A DNA stretch of 64,000 nt. Origin: Petrotoga sp. 9PW.55.5.1 (GTDB lineage Bacteria; Thermotogota; Thermotogae; Petrotogales; Petrotogaceae). Position numbers and translations under genes: made by a program. The stretch lies in contig NZ_AUPM01000031.1 in the NCBI RefSeq assembly GCF_003265365.1, positions 1 through 64,000 of the forward strand, given 5' to 3'. The notes below the pieces were generated by a model that saw only the letters and a program-made list of their open reading frames with translations, was not told the DNA's origin and ran no database searches. Numbering within the stretch: the first letter of the stretch is position 1; each line of letters starts with the position of its first letter. Below are positions 8,647 through 17,266 of the stretch, in pieces.

Positions 8647-9243
8647 TTGAAAAACATAGTATTTGATTTGGGTAATGTGCTTTTCAAATTTGAACCAGAT
8701 GAAATTTTAGACGGTTTGTTTAATGATTATCATACAAAAGAAAAATTAAAACAGTCTGTTTTTAAAACGACTATTTGGAGAGAACTGGATAGGGGGAGTT
8801 TATCATTATTTCAAGCAAAAAAATTATTTATAGATAAAAACCCTGATTTAAAAGACGAAATTGAAGTTCTTCTAGATAATTGGAAAAATTTTCTCCATCC
8901 TATCGATGAGAATGTGAAACTTCTTCCAGAATTAAAGAAAAACAACAGACTCTATATTTTGTCTAATTTTCATGAAGAAGCGTTCAATTATATAACTAAT
9001 AAGTATTCTTTTTTTGAACTATTTGATGGGATGGTTGTATCCTACGAAGTAAAGCTTATAAAACCTGAAAGAAAAATCTATGAAATTTTATTAAGTAGAT
9101 ACAGTTTAGTACCCCAAGACACGATTTTTGTGGATGATACTGAAGAAAACATCAAAGCAGCCCAAGAATTAGGAATTAATGGGCTACTATATAAAAGCGA
9201 ACTTTCACTGGAGGATTTGTTCAAATTGGAGAAAGTTTTGTGA
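8647..9243 (+). CDS. HAD-superfamily hydrolase
   Basis: 198 residues, HAD subfamily IA layout. Motif I is FDLGNVLF (about 5-12; the nucleophile aspartate is present and the second acidic position is Asn), motif II LSNFHEEAF (about 114), motif III lysine in VKLIKPERKIYEIL (about 137) and motif IV VDDTEENIKAA (about 158). The Asn at the general acid position is shared with some YihX/epoxide-hydrolase-like HADs. Substrate unknown; a small phosphorylated metabolite is likely. The start is TTG at 8647 behind GGAGG. It leads an operon with the sulfotransferase-like gene and murB. Confidence 0.82.
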   Translation: MKNIVFDLGNVLFKFEPDEILDGLFNDYHTKEKLKQSVFKTTIWRELDRGSLSLFQAKKLFIDKNPDLKDEIEVLLDNWKNFLHPIDENVKLLPELKKNNRLYILSNFHEEAFNYITNKYSFFELFDGMVVSYEVKLIKPERKIYEILLSRYSLVPQDTIFVDDTEENIKAAQELGINGLLYKSELSLEDLFKLEKVL

Positions 9244-9260
9244 AGAAAGGAGATTGAAAT

Positions 9261-10208
9261 ATGGACGATGTTTTTAATAAACATTGTGTCTTTATAACTT
9301 CGACTGGAAGAACAGGGACTCGATTTTTAGCAAAAAGCATGTCTAAAATGGTTGAGGATTGTTATGCTGTTTATGAACCAGCGAATGTCTTTATTAAAGA
9401 TCTTAAAAAATGGGGAAGGGATATAAAAAGGTTTGGCTTTTATCAAATGACGGTTGGGCAATTTTTGCCTTCTAAATCCATGTGTAAATTGAGTACTCAT
9501 AGAAGAAGAGGTAAAATCTCCGATGAAAAAGCGAAAGAATATATAAAGGGTCTTAGGAAGCAGATATTACAAGAAACAAAAGAGAGTTTATATGTTGAAT
9601 CAAGCAACCATCTCCATGGAGTTATTGATCTTTTGGAGGAAGTTTTCCCCAATAGTAAAGTTGTTTTTATTATACGCGATCCAAGAACATGGATAAGATC
9701 TGCTTTAAGTTCTCCTGTGTATCTTCTATATAGCAAAGGCGATCTAGCGTTTTTGGAGATGAGTATGAGAGCGTATCATTTTAAAGATGATCCATATGCA
9801 AACAAATGGACTCAGATGGGGAAATTTGAAAAGTTTGCTTGGTATTATAACAAACTGAATACTTTGGTACTAAAATCTATGAAAGATAAGAAAAATTTTA
9901 AACTATATCGTTATGAAGATTTGTTTACAAGTAAAAATAAAGAAGAAAATTTTAAAGAATTACTAGAGTTTTCCACAAAATTTGATGATGGTTTCATTCG
10001 AAATTATGATTTTCAGCCTTCTTTACTCAACAAGAAAATAAATTCTAGTGCTGATAATTATAAAATACCTCATTGGAAAGAATGGGATAAAAAAATGGCA
10101 AACACACTTCAAAAACATTGTGAAGATTTGATGGAGAAATTTGGATACGGTAAGGAACCAGAATGGTTAGAAAAACTAAGTGGCAGTTACAAGGAAGAGT
10201 TTGCATAA
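9261..10208 (+). CDS. sulfotransferase-fold protein (PAPS-type P-loop)
   Basis: 315 residues. The N-terminus has the 5'-phosphosulfate loop TSTGRTGTRFLAKSM (about 12-26), and VVFIIRDPRTWIRSAL (about 132-147) matches the 3'-phosphate-binding motif with its Arg and Ser. These two motifs define PAPS-dependent sulfotransferases and related proteins. No signal peptide or membrane helix is seen, so it should act in the cytoplasm. The acceptor is unknown; lying between a HAD phosphatase and murB hints at envelope or glycan chemistry, but only by position. ATG at 9261 follows AAAGGAGATTG. Confidence 0.75.
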   Translation: MDDVFNKHCVFITSTGRTGTRFLAKSMSKMVEDCYAVYEPANVFIKDLKKWGRDIKRFGFYQMTVGQFLPSKSMCKLSTHRRRGKISDEKAKEYIKGLRKQILQETKESLYVESSNHLHGVIDLLEEVFPNSKVVFIIRDPRTWIRSALSSPVYLLYSKGDLAFLEMSMRAYHFKDDPYANKWTQMGKFEKFAWYYNKLNTLVLKSMKDKKNFKLYRYEDLFTSKNKEENFKELLEFSTKFDDGFIRNYDFQPSLLNKKINSSADNYKIPHWKEWDKKMANTLQKHCEDLMEKFGYGKEPEWLEKLSGSYKEEFA

Positions 10209-10226
10209 GTTAGAATGGGTGAAGTT

Positions 10227-11147
10227 ATGATTTCAGAAGAAAATCTAAAAAAGTTGTACATAAATGGATGCGATATAAAAAAAAATGAACCCCTTAAATA
10301 TTATACTAGTTTTAGAATAGGGGGAAGTGTTCCTTTAGCATTATTTCCAAAAACGTTGAAAACTTTTTCTGAAACATTGTTTAAATTGAAAGAATATAAT
10401 ATCCCATACAAAATTCTTGGTCAAGGGACAAATTTAATAGTAAGTGATAGTGACTTAAAATTCAACGTTTTATGCACTAAATATTTGAATAATTTAAAAA
10501 TTGAAAAGAAAGATAATCGAAGTTTAGTAATCGAAGTAGAGAGTGGAATGTCTTTATCAACGCTCTCTTTTTTAATTTCCGGATGGGGTTATTCGGGGTT
10601 GGAGTTTGCTTGTGGTATACCAGGAACGGTGGGTGGAGGAATTTATATGAACGCAGGGGCTTACGGTGGGGAAATGAAAGAAGTAGTCTTAGAAGTTGAA
10701 TCTTATGATTTAAAAAATAATACGATAAGAATATTAAAGAAAGAAGATATGAAGTTTGGTTATAGAAAAAGCATTTTTCAAGAAGGAAATTTAGTTATTT
10801 TATCCGCTAAAATTCTAGTAGAAAAAGATAATCAAGAGTTTATATATAATAAAATAAAAGAGTATTCGACTCGTAGATGGGAAAAGCAACCAATAGATAT
10901 GCCATCTGCGGGTAGTATATTTAAAAGGCCAAAACCAGATTTTTATGTGGGAACTACTATAGAAGAATTAGGATTAAAAGGATATGCTATTGGTGATGCT
11001 CAAATATCAACCAAACATGCTGGTTTCATAATCAACAGAGGCAACGCCTCATTTGAGGATGTGATTTCTCTAATTGAACATGTAAAAAAGATTGTTAAAG
11101 AAAGTTGCGGTGTAAGCTTAGAGGTCGAACCTCAAATTTGGCGTTAG
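10227..11147 (+). CDS. murB: UDP-N-acetylenolpyruvoylglucosamine reductase
   Basis: About 306 residues. FAD-binding motifs LGQGTNLIVSD (about 66-76) and GLEFACGIPGTVGGGIYMNAGAYGGE (with the catalytic arginine later in FGYRKSIF), then PSAGSIFKRP with the proton-donor serine and a C-terminal EVEPQIW glutamate, give a complete type II MurB. It makes UDP-MurNAc from the enolpyruvyl intermediate with NADPH for peptidoglycan. An upstream ATG at 10215 is in frame, but GGGTGAAG places translation at ATG 10227. It closes the operon and runs head-on into rnr with a gap of 3 bases and no hairpin. Confidence 0.95.
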   Translation: MISEENLKKLYINGCDIKKNEPLKYYTSFRIGGSVPLALFPKTLKTFSETLFKLKEYNIPYKILGQGTNLIVSDSDLKFNVLCTKYLNNLKIEKKDNRSLVIEVESGMSLSTLSFLISGWGYSGLEFACGIPGTVGGGIYMNAGAYGGEMKEVVLEVESYDLKNNTIRILKKEDMKFGYRKSIFQEGNLVILSAKILVEKDNQEFIYNKIKEYSTRRWEKQPIDMPSAGSIFKRPKPDFYVGTTIEELGLKGYAIGDAQISTKHAGFIINRGNASFEDVISLIEHVKKIVKESCGVSLEVEPQIWR

Positions 11148-11150
11148 AAG

Positions 11151-13361
11151 CTATTTATTTTTGCTTTTCTTCTTGGTTTTTATCTTTGCATTGGGATGTT
11201 TTTTGTTCGTTTTTTTTGATTTTTGTTCTTCTTTATCATTATAGGGAATGAAATCTACCTCAGTTCTTATTTTATCTGTTTTTACAACCATTGCCTTCAT
11301 TTTATCCCCGATTCTATATGTTTTTCCTGTTCTTTCCCCTACTAAGGTGTTGTCTTTATCGTTATATATGTAATAATCACCAATTAACTCTGATATGTGA
11401 ATCAAACCATTAACCATTTTTTTTGGTATTTCCACAAATAATCCAAACCGTGTTACACCCGTTATGTAAACTTCGAAAACTTCTCCTTTATGTCTTGATA
11501 TGTATTCAACTTTTTTCATATCAATAAGATCCCATTCTGCCTGATCGGCTCCCCTTTCTCTCTCAGAACAGTATTTAGCTATTTGCGGTAAGAGTTCTCC
11601 GTACTTTTTTATTTCTTTTTTTGGAAGAGTACCCTGATGTTTTATGAATTCTTTTAACAATCTATGTACTATTAAATCCGGATACCTTCTTATAGGTGAT
11701 GTGAAATGTGTGTAAGAAGTAGAAGCAAGACCGAAATGTCCTATATTTTCTTCTGAATACACCGCTCTTTTCATAGATCTAACTAGCATCATTTGTATAT
11801 TTTTGCTTAAAGGATGATCTTTAGTTTTTTCAAGTATTTCTTGAAGCACTTTTGCATGAATATTTTGAGGAAATTTTACCTGTATTCCTAAGAGATCTAA
11901 ATAATTACGTAATTGCATTAGAACATCGGGATCTGGGTATTCATGTATTCTGTAGATGAAAGGAAGACCTTGTACATCAAAATATGAGGCAACTGTTTCA
12001 TTAGCCAAAACCATAAATTCTTCTATCATTTTTTCTGAAATTCCTCTTTCAACAGGGAGTATATCTTTTACGTATCCTTTTTCGTCAAATTCAAAATAGA
12101 CTTCATTGCTTTCTATATCAAGGATAGAACCTCTTTCTTTTCTTTTCTGAGCAAGTATATCCATTAATTCTTTCATCATTTCAAGATCGGGTTTTAAAAA
12201 TCCTATTTCTTTTTCTACTTCTTCACTACAATTGTTTGATAACAACTCATTTACTTTGTTATAAGTTAGTCTTTTTGCACTTCTTATAACACCATTATAT
12301 ATTCTTGAATCTACCAAATTTCCATATGGATCTATCTCCATTATCAAGGACATTGTTAATCTGTCTTCACCTTCAACTAGAGAACATATCCCGTTGGATA
12401 ACTTAAAGGGTAACATTGGTATGACTATGTCAAGTAAATAAACACTTGTTCCTCGTTTATAAGCTTCTTTATCAAGAAAACTGTTATTTTTAACATAATT
12501 GGATACATCCGCTATATGTACGCCTAGTAAATAATTACCGTTTTTTAATTTTTTGATTCCAACAGCGTCGTCAAAATCTTTTGCAGTATCGCCATCTATG
12601 GTAAAAATAGTTTCCCTTCTAAAATCTTTTCTTCCCTTTAACTCTTCTTTTGAAACTTTTTCTGGAAGTTCTTCACTTTCCTTTATTACTTTTTCTGGGA
12701 AGTAATTAGGTTCTGGTAAATCATGTTTGAAAATGACAATAGGTAGATCAATAGATGGGTCATCTTTGTTTCCTATTATTTCTACTATCTCAACTTCTGG
12801 ATTCTTTGTTGGTGATTGGTATCTTGTTATTTTTCCTTTCACTATTTGACCATTTTTTGCTTGACCAATATTTTCAGGAGCAACATAGAAATCGGTATTT
12901 ATTTTTCCATCTATAGGAATGAGGAATCCAAAAATGCCTTTTCTAACAAATTCACCTACAACATATTTTAACCCTCTTTTTAATATTTTAACAACTTTTC
13001 CCTCTTTTAGATCTCGCCATTTTCCTATTATTTCAACCAAAACAAGGTCTTTATGTAAGCTTATTCCCGAATTTTCTACTTTTATGGCTACTTCACTTCC
13101 ATCTTGACATTCTACAAAAGCCATATTTCCACTTTTTGTGAATTCGATGGTCCCTATTGCCATATTTTCATCTAAATTTCTAAATCTATTGTTGGAATCT
13201 TTGAATATTTTCCCTTGTTCTTGCAAACTTTTTAATGCTTTTTGTATCATTGTTTTTTGTTGTTTGGTATATGAATTAAATTCTTCATATATTTCTTTTT
13301 GCAACATCGGTTTTTTGTCTACTTTTCCTAATATTTCTTTTTTTAAAGTTACATCTTCCAT
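11151..13361 (-). CDS. rnr: ribonuclease R
   Basis: 736 residues, normal RNase R size. Order of parts: N-terminal winged-helix region, cold-shock-type OB folds with GEFVRKGIFGFLIP (about 140), the RNB catalytic domain with DGDTAKDFDDAVGI (about 255, the metal-binding aspartates) and SPIRRYPDLIVHR (about 556), then an S1 domain GEVFEVYITGVTRFGLFVEI (about 633) and a lysine-rich tail. It is a processive 3'-5' exoribonuclease for structured RNA and tmRNA quality control. ATG at 13361 follows TTGGAGGC. dnaB lies upstream on the same strand, 29 bases away. Confidence 0.95.
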   Translation of the reverse strand: MEDVTLKKEILGKVDKKPMLQKEIYEEFNSYTKQQKTMIQKALKSLQEQGKIFKDSNNRFRNLDENMAIGTIEFTKSGNMAFVECQDGSEVAIKVENSGISLHKDLVLVEIIGKWRDLKEGKVVKILKRGLKYVVGEFVRKGIFGFLIPIDGKINTDFYVAPENIGQAKNGQIVKGKITRYQSPTKNPEVEIVEIIGNKDDPSIDLPIVIFKHDLPEPNYFPEKVIKESEELPEKVSKEELKGRKDFRRETIFTIDGDTAKDFDDAVGIKKLKNGNYLLGVHIADVSNYVKNNSFLDKEAYKRGTSVYLLDIVIPMLPFKLSNGICSLVEGEDRLTMSLIMEIDPYGNLVDSRIYNGVIRSAKRLTYNKVNELLSNNCSEEVEKEIGFLKPDLEMMKELMDILAQKRKERGSILDIESNEVYFEFDEKGYVKDILPVERGISEKMIEEFMVLANETVASYFDVQGLPFIYRIHEYPDPDVLMQLRNYLDLLGIQVKFPQNIHAKVLQEILEKTKDHPLSKNIQMMLVRSMKRAVYSEENIGHFGLASTSYTHFTSPIRRYPDLIVHRLLKEFIKHQGTLPKKEIKKYGELLPQIAKYCSERERGADQAEWDLIDMKKVEYISRHKGEVFEVYITGVTRFGLFVEIPKKMVNGLIHISELIGDYYIYNDKDNTLVGERTGKTYRIGDKMKAMVVKTDKIRTEVDFIPYNDKEEQKSKKTNKKHPNAKIKTKKKSKNK

Positions 13362-13390
13362 TTTAATGCCTCCAATAATTCTTTTGATAT

Positions 13391-14767
13391 TTAAACGTTT
13401 GAGTATCTTTCATCAACAGGATAAAAGGTAGCAAGTTTAGGGTTGAAAGTTAATTTTATCGTTCCAACCGGTCCATTTCTTTGTTTTCCTACTATTAATT
13501 CCGCTTCATGGGGCTCGTTTAAAATATTTTGGCCGTTATCTTCTTTTTTTCTTTTGTAGTAAGAATCTCTGTATAAAAACATAACAAGGTCTGCGTCTTG
13601 TTCAATGGCTCCTGATTCTCTAAGGTCGCTTAGTCTTGGTCTTTTATCTTCTCTCTGCTCAACTGCACGAGATAGTTGAGATAAAGCTACAACGGTTATA
13701 TCTAACTCTCTTGCTAACAATTTCAAAGATCTTGATATCTCAGTGATTTCTTGTTGTCTACTTTCATAATTTTTCGATCTTGAAGACATCAGTTGTAAGT
13801 AATCGATAAAAATCGCTTCAATTCCGTATTCTCTCTTCATTCTTCTAGCTTTTGCTCTTAGCATTCGGGGAGATAAATCTGGCTCATCATCGAAAATTAG
13901 ACGTGACTTTGATAATTCTCCCGCTTTTTGAACGAGTATTTCCCATTCTTCATCAGAAATCTGACCCGTTCGTACTTTGTGTAAATCAACACTTGCTTCA
14001 GAACATAATATTCTATTAGCTAACTGTTCTTTCGACATTTCTAGACTAAATATAGCGACTGCAACATTATCTTTTAGAGCCATTTTAGTTGCAATATTTG
14101 CTGCAAAAGATGTTTTACCCATAGAAGGTCTTGCAGCTATAATAATTAGTTCAGATCTATGAAATCCCGAAGTCATTTTATCTAAAGAATAATATCCAGT
14201 AGAAAGACCGGTGACAAGATCAGTTTCACCTCTTTGTGCTCTGTTTTTCAATTCCTCTATCTCTTCAAAGACATCATGCATTATATTTGACAAAAGATCG
14301 TAAGTCCTTGTGGCCCTTGCTTCTGCTATAGAAAAGATCCTTTTTTCTGCGTACTCTAGAACTTCCTGAGCATCTCCAATGTTTCTTATAGCATCTACTA
14401 TTTCAGAAGAAGCATTAATCAAAGCTCTTAGTAAAGCTTTTTCTTTTACAATTTGAGTATAATACATAACGTTAGCTGTTGTTGGAACCACTTGGGCTAA
14501 ATATATTAGAGTATCTTCGTCGCCAATTTTTTTTAGCAGGCCAGTTTCTCTTAATTTTTCTATAACAGAAACGGTATCGACAGGATCTCCCTTATCAAAA
14601 AGTTCCTCCATAATCTTGAAAATTATTTTATTTGATTCATAATAAAAATCTTCCCACCGAATTTCTTCTATAACATCTGGTAATATGGAAGGATCCAAAA
14701 AAATACTGCCTATAACAGATTCTTCTGCTTCTTTGCTGTTGGGTGGGGTAAAAGAAGAGATTTCCAC
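13391..14767 (-). CDS. dnaB: replicative DNA helicase
   Basis: 458 residues. The N-terminal primase-binding domain (about 1-110, starting PNSKEAEESVIGSIF) is followed by the RecA-like domain: Walker A ARPSMGKTSFA (about 199), Walker B AIFIDYLQLM (about 312), LSQLSRAVEQREDKRPRLSDLRESGAIEQDAD (DnaB signature) and the arginine region GKQRNGPVGT. No intein interrupts it. It unwinds DNA at the replication fork as a hexamer. The start is GTG at 14767 after GAGGTG. It follows a racemase and a tiny membrane protein gene. Confidence 0.96.
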   Translation of the reverse strand: MEISSFTPPNSKEAEESVIGSIFLDPSILPDVIEEIRWEDFYYESNKIIFKIMEELFDKGDPVDTVSVIEKLRETGLLKKIGDEDTLIYLAQVVPTTANVMYYTQIVKEKALLRALINASSEIVDAIRNIGDAQEVLEYAEKRIFSIAEARATRTYDLLSNIMHDVFEEIEELKNRAQRGETDLVTGLSTGYYSLDKMTSGFHRSELIIIAARPSMGKTSFAANIATKMALKDNVAVAIFSLEMSKEQLANRILCSEASVDLHKVRTGQISDEEWEILVQKAGELSKSRLIFDDEPDLSPRMLRAKARRMKREYGIEAIFIDYLQLMSSRSKNYESRQQEITEISRSLKLLARELDITVVALSQLSRAVEQREDKRPRLSDLRESGAIEQDADLVMFLYRDSYYKRKKEDNGQNILNEPHEAELIVGKQRNGPVGTIKLTFNPKLATFYPVDERYSNV

Positions 14768-14782
14768 TTTCTACACCTCGAT

Positions 14783-14992
14783 TTAAACCAATAAACTTAA
14801 TAAATAAGATAAAACAAAAATACCAATACTTAGCAATAAACCTATTAATCCTTTTTTATCCATTTTTTTCACATCTTCGTCAGTACTTTTACTGCCATAT
14901 CTTATCTTTTTGGTGGATCTCCATAAAAATACTGTTGAAATGATAAAAATAACAATCGCAATCACAAAAAGAGTGTTAATAAAAGCAAACAT
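14783..14992 (-). CDS. small two-helix membrane protein, unknown function
   Basis: 69 residues with a hydrophobic N-terminal helix (about 3-23), a basic-acidic linker (RSTKKIRYGSKSTDEDVKKMDKKG) and a second helix to the C-terminus. I do not recognise a family. ATG at 14992 follows AAAAGGTGATC, and its first base is next to the stop codon of the racemase gene, so translation is likely coupled. dnaB follows 15 bases downstream. The good Shine-Dalgarno and tight packing argue it is real. Confidence 0.7.
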   Translation of the reverse strand: MFAFINTLFVIAIVIFIISTVFLWRSTKKIRYGSKSTDEDVKKMDKKGLIGLLLSIGIFVLSYLLSLLV

Positions 14993-16057
14993 TTATAAGA
15001 TCACCTTTTCTATGTAGGAACTTGTAAAGGCTTTTAAAACAGAACCATAACCCAATCTAAATCTCATCTTATCTCCTATTTTGAATATTTTCTTACTTTC
15101 TGTAATATCAACTATGGTGTGATCACTACTTGCATGAAGTATTTCAATTCCTTGGTCTAGTGGATAAATACTTTGCGGGGAAATGTCTTGTTCGCCAACA
15201 GCCAAAATAGCCTTCAATCTTTTCCCCTTATCTTCAAACTTCGGTTTTCTCCCAAATGCATCGTATCCAATGTTCCCAAAAGGAACGGAAGGCTTTTCTT
15301 TCAATTCAACAATCTCTGATTCTAATATAATAGTATCTTGTTTTGTTCCTGGTACTACTCTATTATTGGTAGCGTCTGTACCGCAGATTATCGATTCGCC
15401 TAATCTGAATTGATTTATTCCGGATGGTAAAATTCCTTTTTCTATTAAAGGAAGAGCTGCGGTGTTTCCGCCGGAAATTACCTTCAAAGAAATCTTCGTT
15501 AGTTTTTCCAATTCTTTTTTTAAATTCAATAATATTTCCATGTTTTTTTCATCGGGGATTACCCCTCCAAAACATCCTAAATTTGTTCCTATGCCTATAA
15601 CTTCTATCCCTTTAATTTCAATTGCTTGGGAAATTTCCGAAACAGCATTTTCAAACCAAACACCTTCTCTTAAGTCTCCCACATCAACCATGTAAATAAC
15701 TTTAGTATTTTTGTTGTTCTTTTTTGAGATTTTTCCCAAAATTTTGAGTGTTTCTAGTTCGCTTATTAATGTATAATCAACATATTTCACTAAATCGTCT
15801 AGTTCTGAAACCATAGGGATTCTTAAGAGCATAAAAGGGCCTGTTATTCCATAATTAATCATCTTTTTTATATTTTGAATTCTCGAATCTCCTAAGACTT
15901 CAATCCCCGCTTCTTTTAGAACCTTTGCTATTTCAGGTTCAGCACAAAAAACCTTTGTTACCCCAACAATTTCCACGCTTGATTTAGAACACTTATTAAT
16001 CAAATATTTTGCATTATCATGAATTTTTTCTGTATATACATATACTTTTGGATACAA
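14993..16057 (-). CDS. PLP-dependent amino acid racemase, alanine/ornithine/lysine racemase family
   Basis: 354 residues. The family layout is an N-terminal alanine-racemase-like barrel. VEIVGVTKVFCAEP (about 30-43) contains the expected PLP lysine, GIGTNLGCFGG and VISGGNTAALPLI provide phosphate-binding loops, and a beta domain follows at the C-terminus. It matches the Orr type better than Alr. A Thermotoga relative is reported to be a lysine racemase feeding D-lysine to peptidoglycan (from memory), so D-lysine or D-ornithine is a likely product. The start is TTG at 16057, six bases after AGGAGG; the upstream in-frame ATG at 16102 lies inside a terminator hairpin and is unlikely. Confidence 0.8.
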   Translation of the reverse strand: MYPKVYVYTEKIHDNAKYLINKCSKSSVEIVGVTKVFCAEPEIAKVLKEAGIEVLGDSRIQNIKKMINYGITGPFMLLRIPMVSELDDLVKYVDYTLISELETLKILGKISKKNNKNTKVIYMVDVGDLREGVWFENAVSEISQAIEIKGIEVIGIGTNLGCFGGVIPDEKNMEILLNLKKELEKLTKISLKVISGGNTAALPLIEKGILPSGINQFRLGESIICGTDATNNRVVPGTKQDTIILESEIVELKEKPSVPFGNIGYDAFGRKPKFEDKGKRLKAILAVGEQDISPQSIYPLDQGIEILHASSDHTIVDITESKKIFKIGDKMRFRLGYGSVLKAFTSSYIEKVIL

Positions 16058-16077
16058 AATGACCCTCCTTTTAGCAA

Positions 16078-16104
16078 AATTGCGGGCACTTTTAGCCCGC
16101 AATT
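16078..16104 (-). terminator. rho-independent terminator between the small 78-residue gene and the racemase
   Basis: AATTGCGGGC (16078-16087) and GCCCGCAATT (16095-16104) form a perfect ten-pair stem with a seven-base loop. Read on the minus strand it ends in TTTT. It isolates, or attenuates into, the racemase gene whose Shine-Dalgarno begins just downstream. Confidence 0.8.
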
Positions 16105-16120
16105 ATTAAAAAGTATTGGT

Positions 16121-16357
16121 TTACGCTAATAGATCTATGCTCTGACCTTGATAAAGCTCTCCTACAGTTCTAACTAATTTCATCGTCATCCCTGTTTGTT
16201 TATACATTGCAAAAGACATCAATTGCTCCATCTCTTCTTTAGATATTACCGGATTCTCGTTGTTTGTTTGCGCTTTAACGTTGACTAAATTATTTCCGTA
16301 ATCGAAATTACTTAGATACAAAGGTTTATTGTATTGAGAGGATATACCATCTATCAA
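16121..16357 (-). CDS. hypothetical 78-residue protein
   Basis: A soluble, mostly polar protein with no signal peptide or helix long enough for a membrane. The C-terminal half (SKEEMEQLMSFAMYKQTGMTMKLVRTVGELYQG) looks like two amphipathic helices; there is a loose likeness to YjfB-type motility proteins that I do not trust. It starts at TTG 16357 behind GGGGGG and ends just before a strong hairpin terminator, 21 bases after the RnfB-like gene. The expression signals support a real gene; function unknown. Confidence 0.6.
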   Translation of the reverse strand: MIDGISSQYNKPLYLSNFDYGNNLVNVKAQTNNENPVISKEEMEQLMSFAMYKQTGMTMKLVRTVGELYQGQSIDLLA

Positions 16358-16378
16358 TTTGATCCCCCCTTTTTTTAT

Positions 16379-16735
16379 TTAATTTTGTTTTAGTAGTTGT
16401 AATATTTTATTTTCGTCTTCTTTACTCTCTTCATAAATTTTGCTCAATTCCTCTGGAGACATTTTTGATATCTTTTCTAGAAGTTCAGGAACACCTTGAG
16501 CCTTTCCTGGCACACAACCATCTTTCCCTACTTCGCCTTTTACAAAAGCTTTGGCAAATGCAGCACATCCAGGGTATCCGCATGAACCACAATCGTTACT
16601 AGGAAGAACAGCTTTCACAATTGCCTCACTTGGGTCTTCTTTAACCTCAAATTTTTTGGCAGCGAACGCTAAAAAAGTTCCCGCAGCAAACCCTAAAACT
16701 CCTAACAACAGTACAGAGTTAACTATTGTAATCAA
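16379..16735 (-). CDS. membrane-anchored [4Fe-4S] protein with RnfB-type cluster domain
   Basis: About 118 residues: one N-terminal membrane helix (about 6-25), then Cys-x2-Cys-x4-Cys and a fourth Cys 16 residues on (CGSCGYPGCAAF...GCVPGK), the four-cysteine module found in RnfB and some other redox proteins, then a charged helical tail. Full RnfB has further ferredoxin clusters that are missing here, so this is a stand-alone piece. No other rnf gene is nearby. GTG at 16744 falls inside the GGAGGTG Shine-Dalgarno; TTG at 16735 has proper spacing. Electron-transfer role inferred. Confidence 0.75.
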   Translation of the reverse strand: MITIVNSVLLLGVLGFAAGTFLAFAAKKFEVKEDPSEAIVKAVLPSNDCGSCGYPGCAAFAKAFVKGEVGKDGCVPGKAQGVPELLEKISKMSPEELSKIYEESKEDENKILQLLKQN

Positions 16736-16796
16736 ATCTGACACCTCCGTCCTTCTACTTCTCTACATATATTATACCATAATAATTTATATATTT

Positions 16797-17237
16797 TTAA
16801 TTCAAAAATTTTGATACTGTTTCATTTATCTTTTTTCCATCAGCTCTTCCTTGGGCCTTTTGCATTACTGCTTTCATTACTTTAGCAAAGTCCTTTTTTG
16901 AAGAGGCATTAACTTCTTTTATAGTTTCTTCAACGATTTTATTTAACTCTTCTTCAGAAAGCTCTTCGGGTAGATATTCTTTCAATAACTTTAACTCTTT
17001 CTCTTCTTTATCGACTAAATCACTTCTTCCAGCCTTTTCAAATTGTTCTATCGAATCTTCCCTCATTTTTACTTGTTTTTTTATCAACTTCATTATTTCT
17101 TCGTCAGATAATTCTTTGCCTTTTTCAACTTCTTGATTTTTTATCTCTGTAATTACTGATCTAACAGAATTTAAAGCTACGGTGTTTTTTTCTTTTAGAT
17201 ATTTTTTTAAGTCTCGATTCAATTGATCTTTTAACAT
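16797..17237 (-). CDS. GatB/YqeY domain protein
   Basis: 146 residues, the usual size of free-standing YqeY proteins. Recognisable are LNRDLKKYLKEKNTVALNSVRSVITEIKNQE at the N-terminus, the middle helix pair rich in Lys and Glu, LLKEYLPEELSEEEL, and the C-terminal MKAVMQKAQGRADGKKINETV. The domain is shared with the tail of the GatB subunit of tRNA amidotransferase and is thought to bind tRNA; the free protein's function is not settled. ATG at 17237 follows AAAGGAGGG. Confidence 0.9.
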   Translation of the reverse strand: MLKDQLNRDLKKYLKEKNTVALNSVRSVITEIKNQEVEKGKELSDEEIMKLIKKQVKMREDSIEQFEKAGRSDLVDKEEKELKLLKEYLPEELSEEELNKIVEETIKEVNASSKKDFAKVMKAVMQKAQGRADGKKINETVSKFLN

Positions 17238-17266
17238 TTAGTATTCCCTCCTTTCCACTAAAAAAC

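Noticed and set aside
11148-11150. Terminator between murB and rnr, and likewise between uxaE and rqcH
   Set aside because: The convergent genes are separated by only a few bases and no hairpin is visible in either junction.
16121-16357. Assignment of the 78-residue protein to the YjfB motility family
   Set aside because: Only size and helix content agree; no shared motif could be pointed to.
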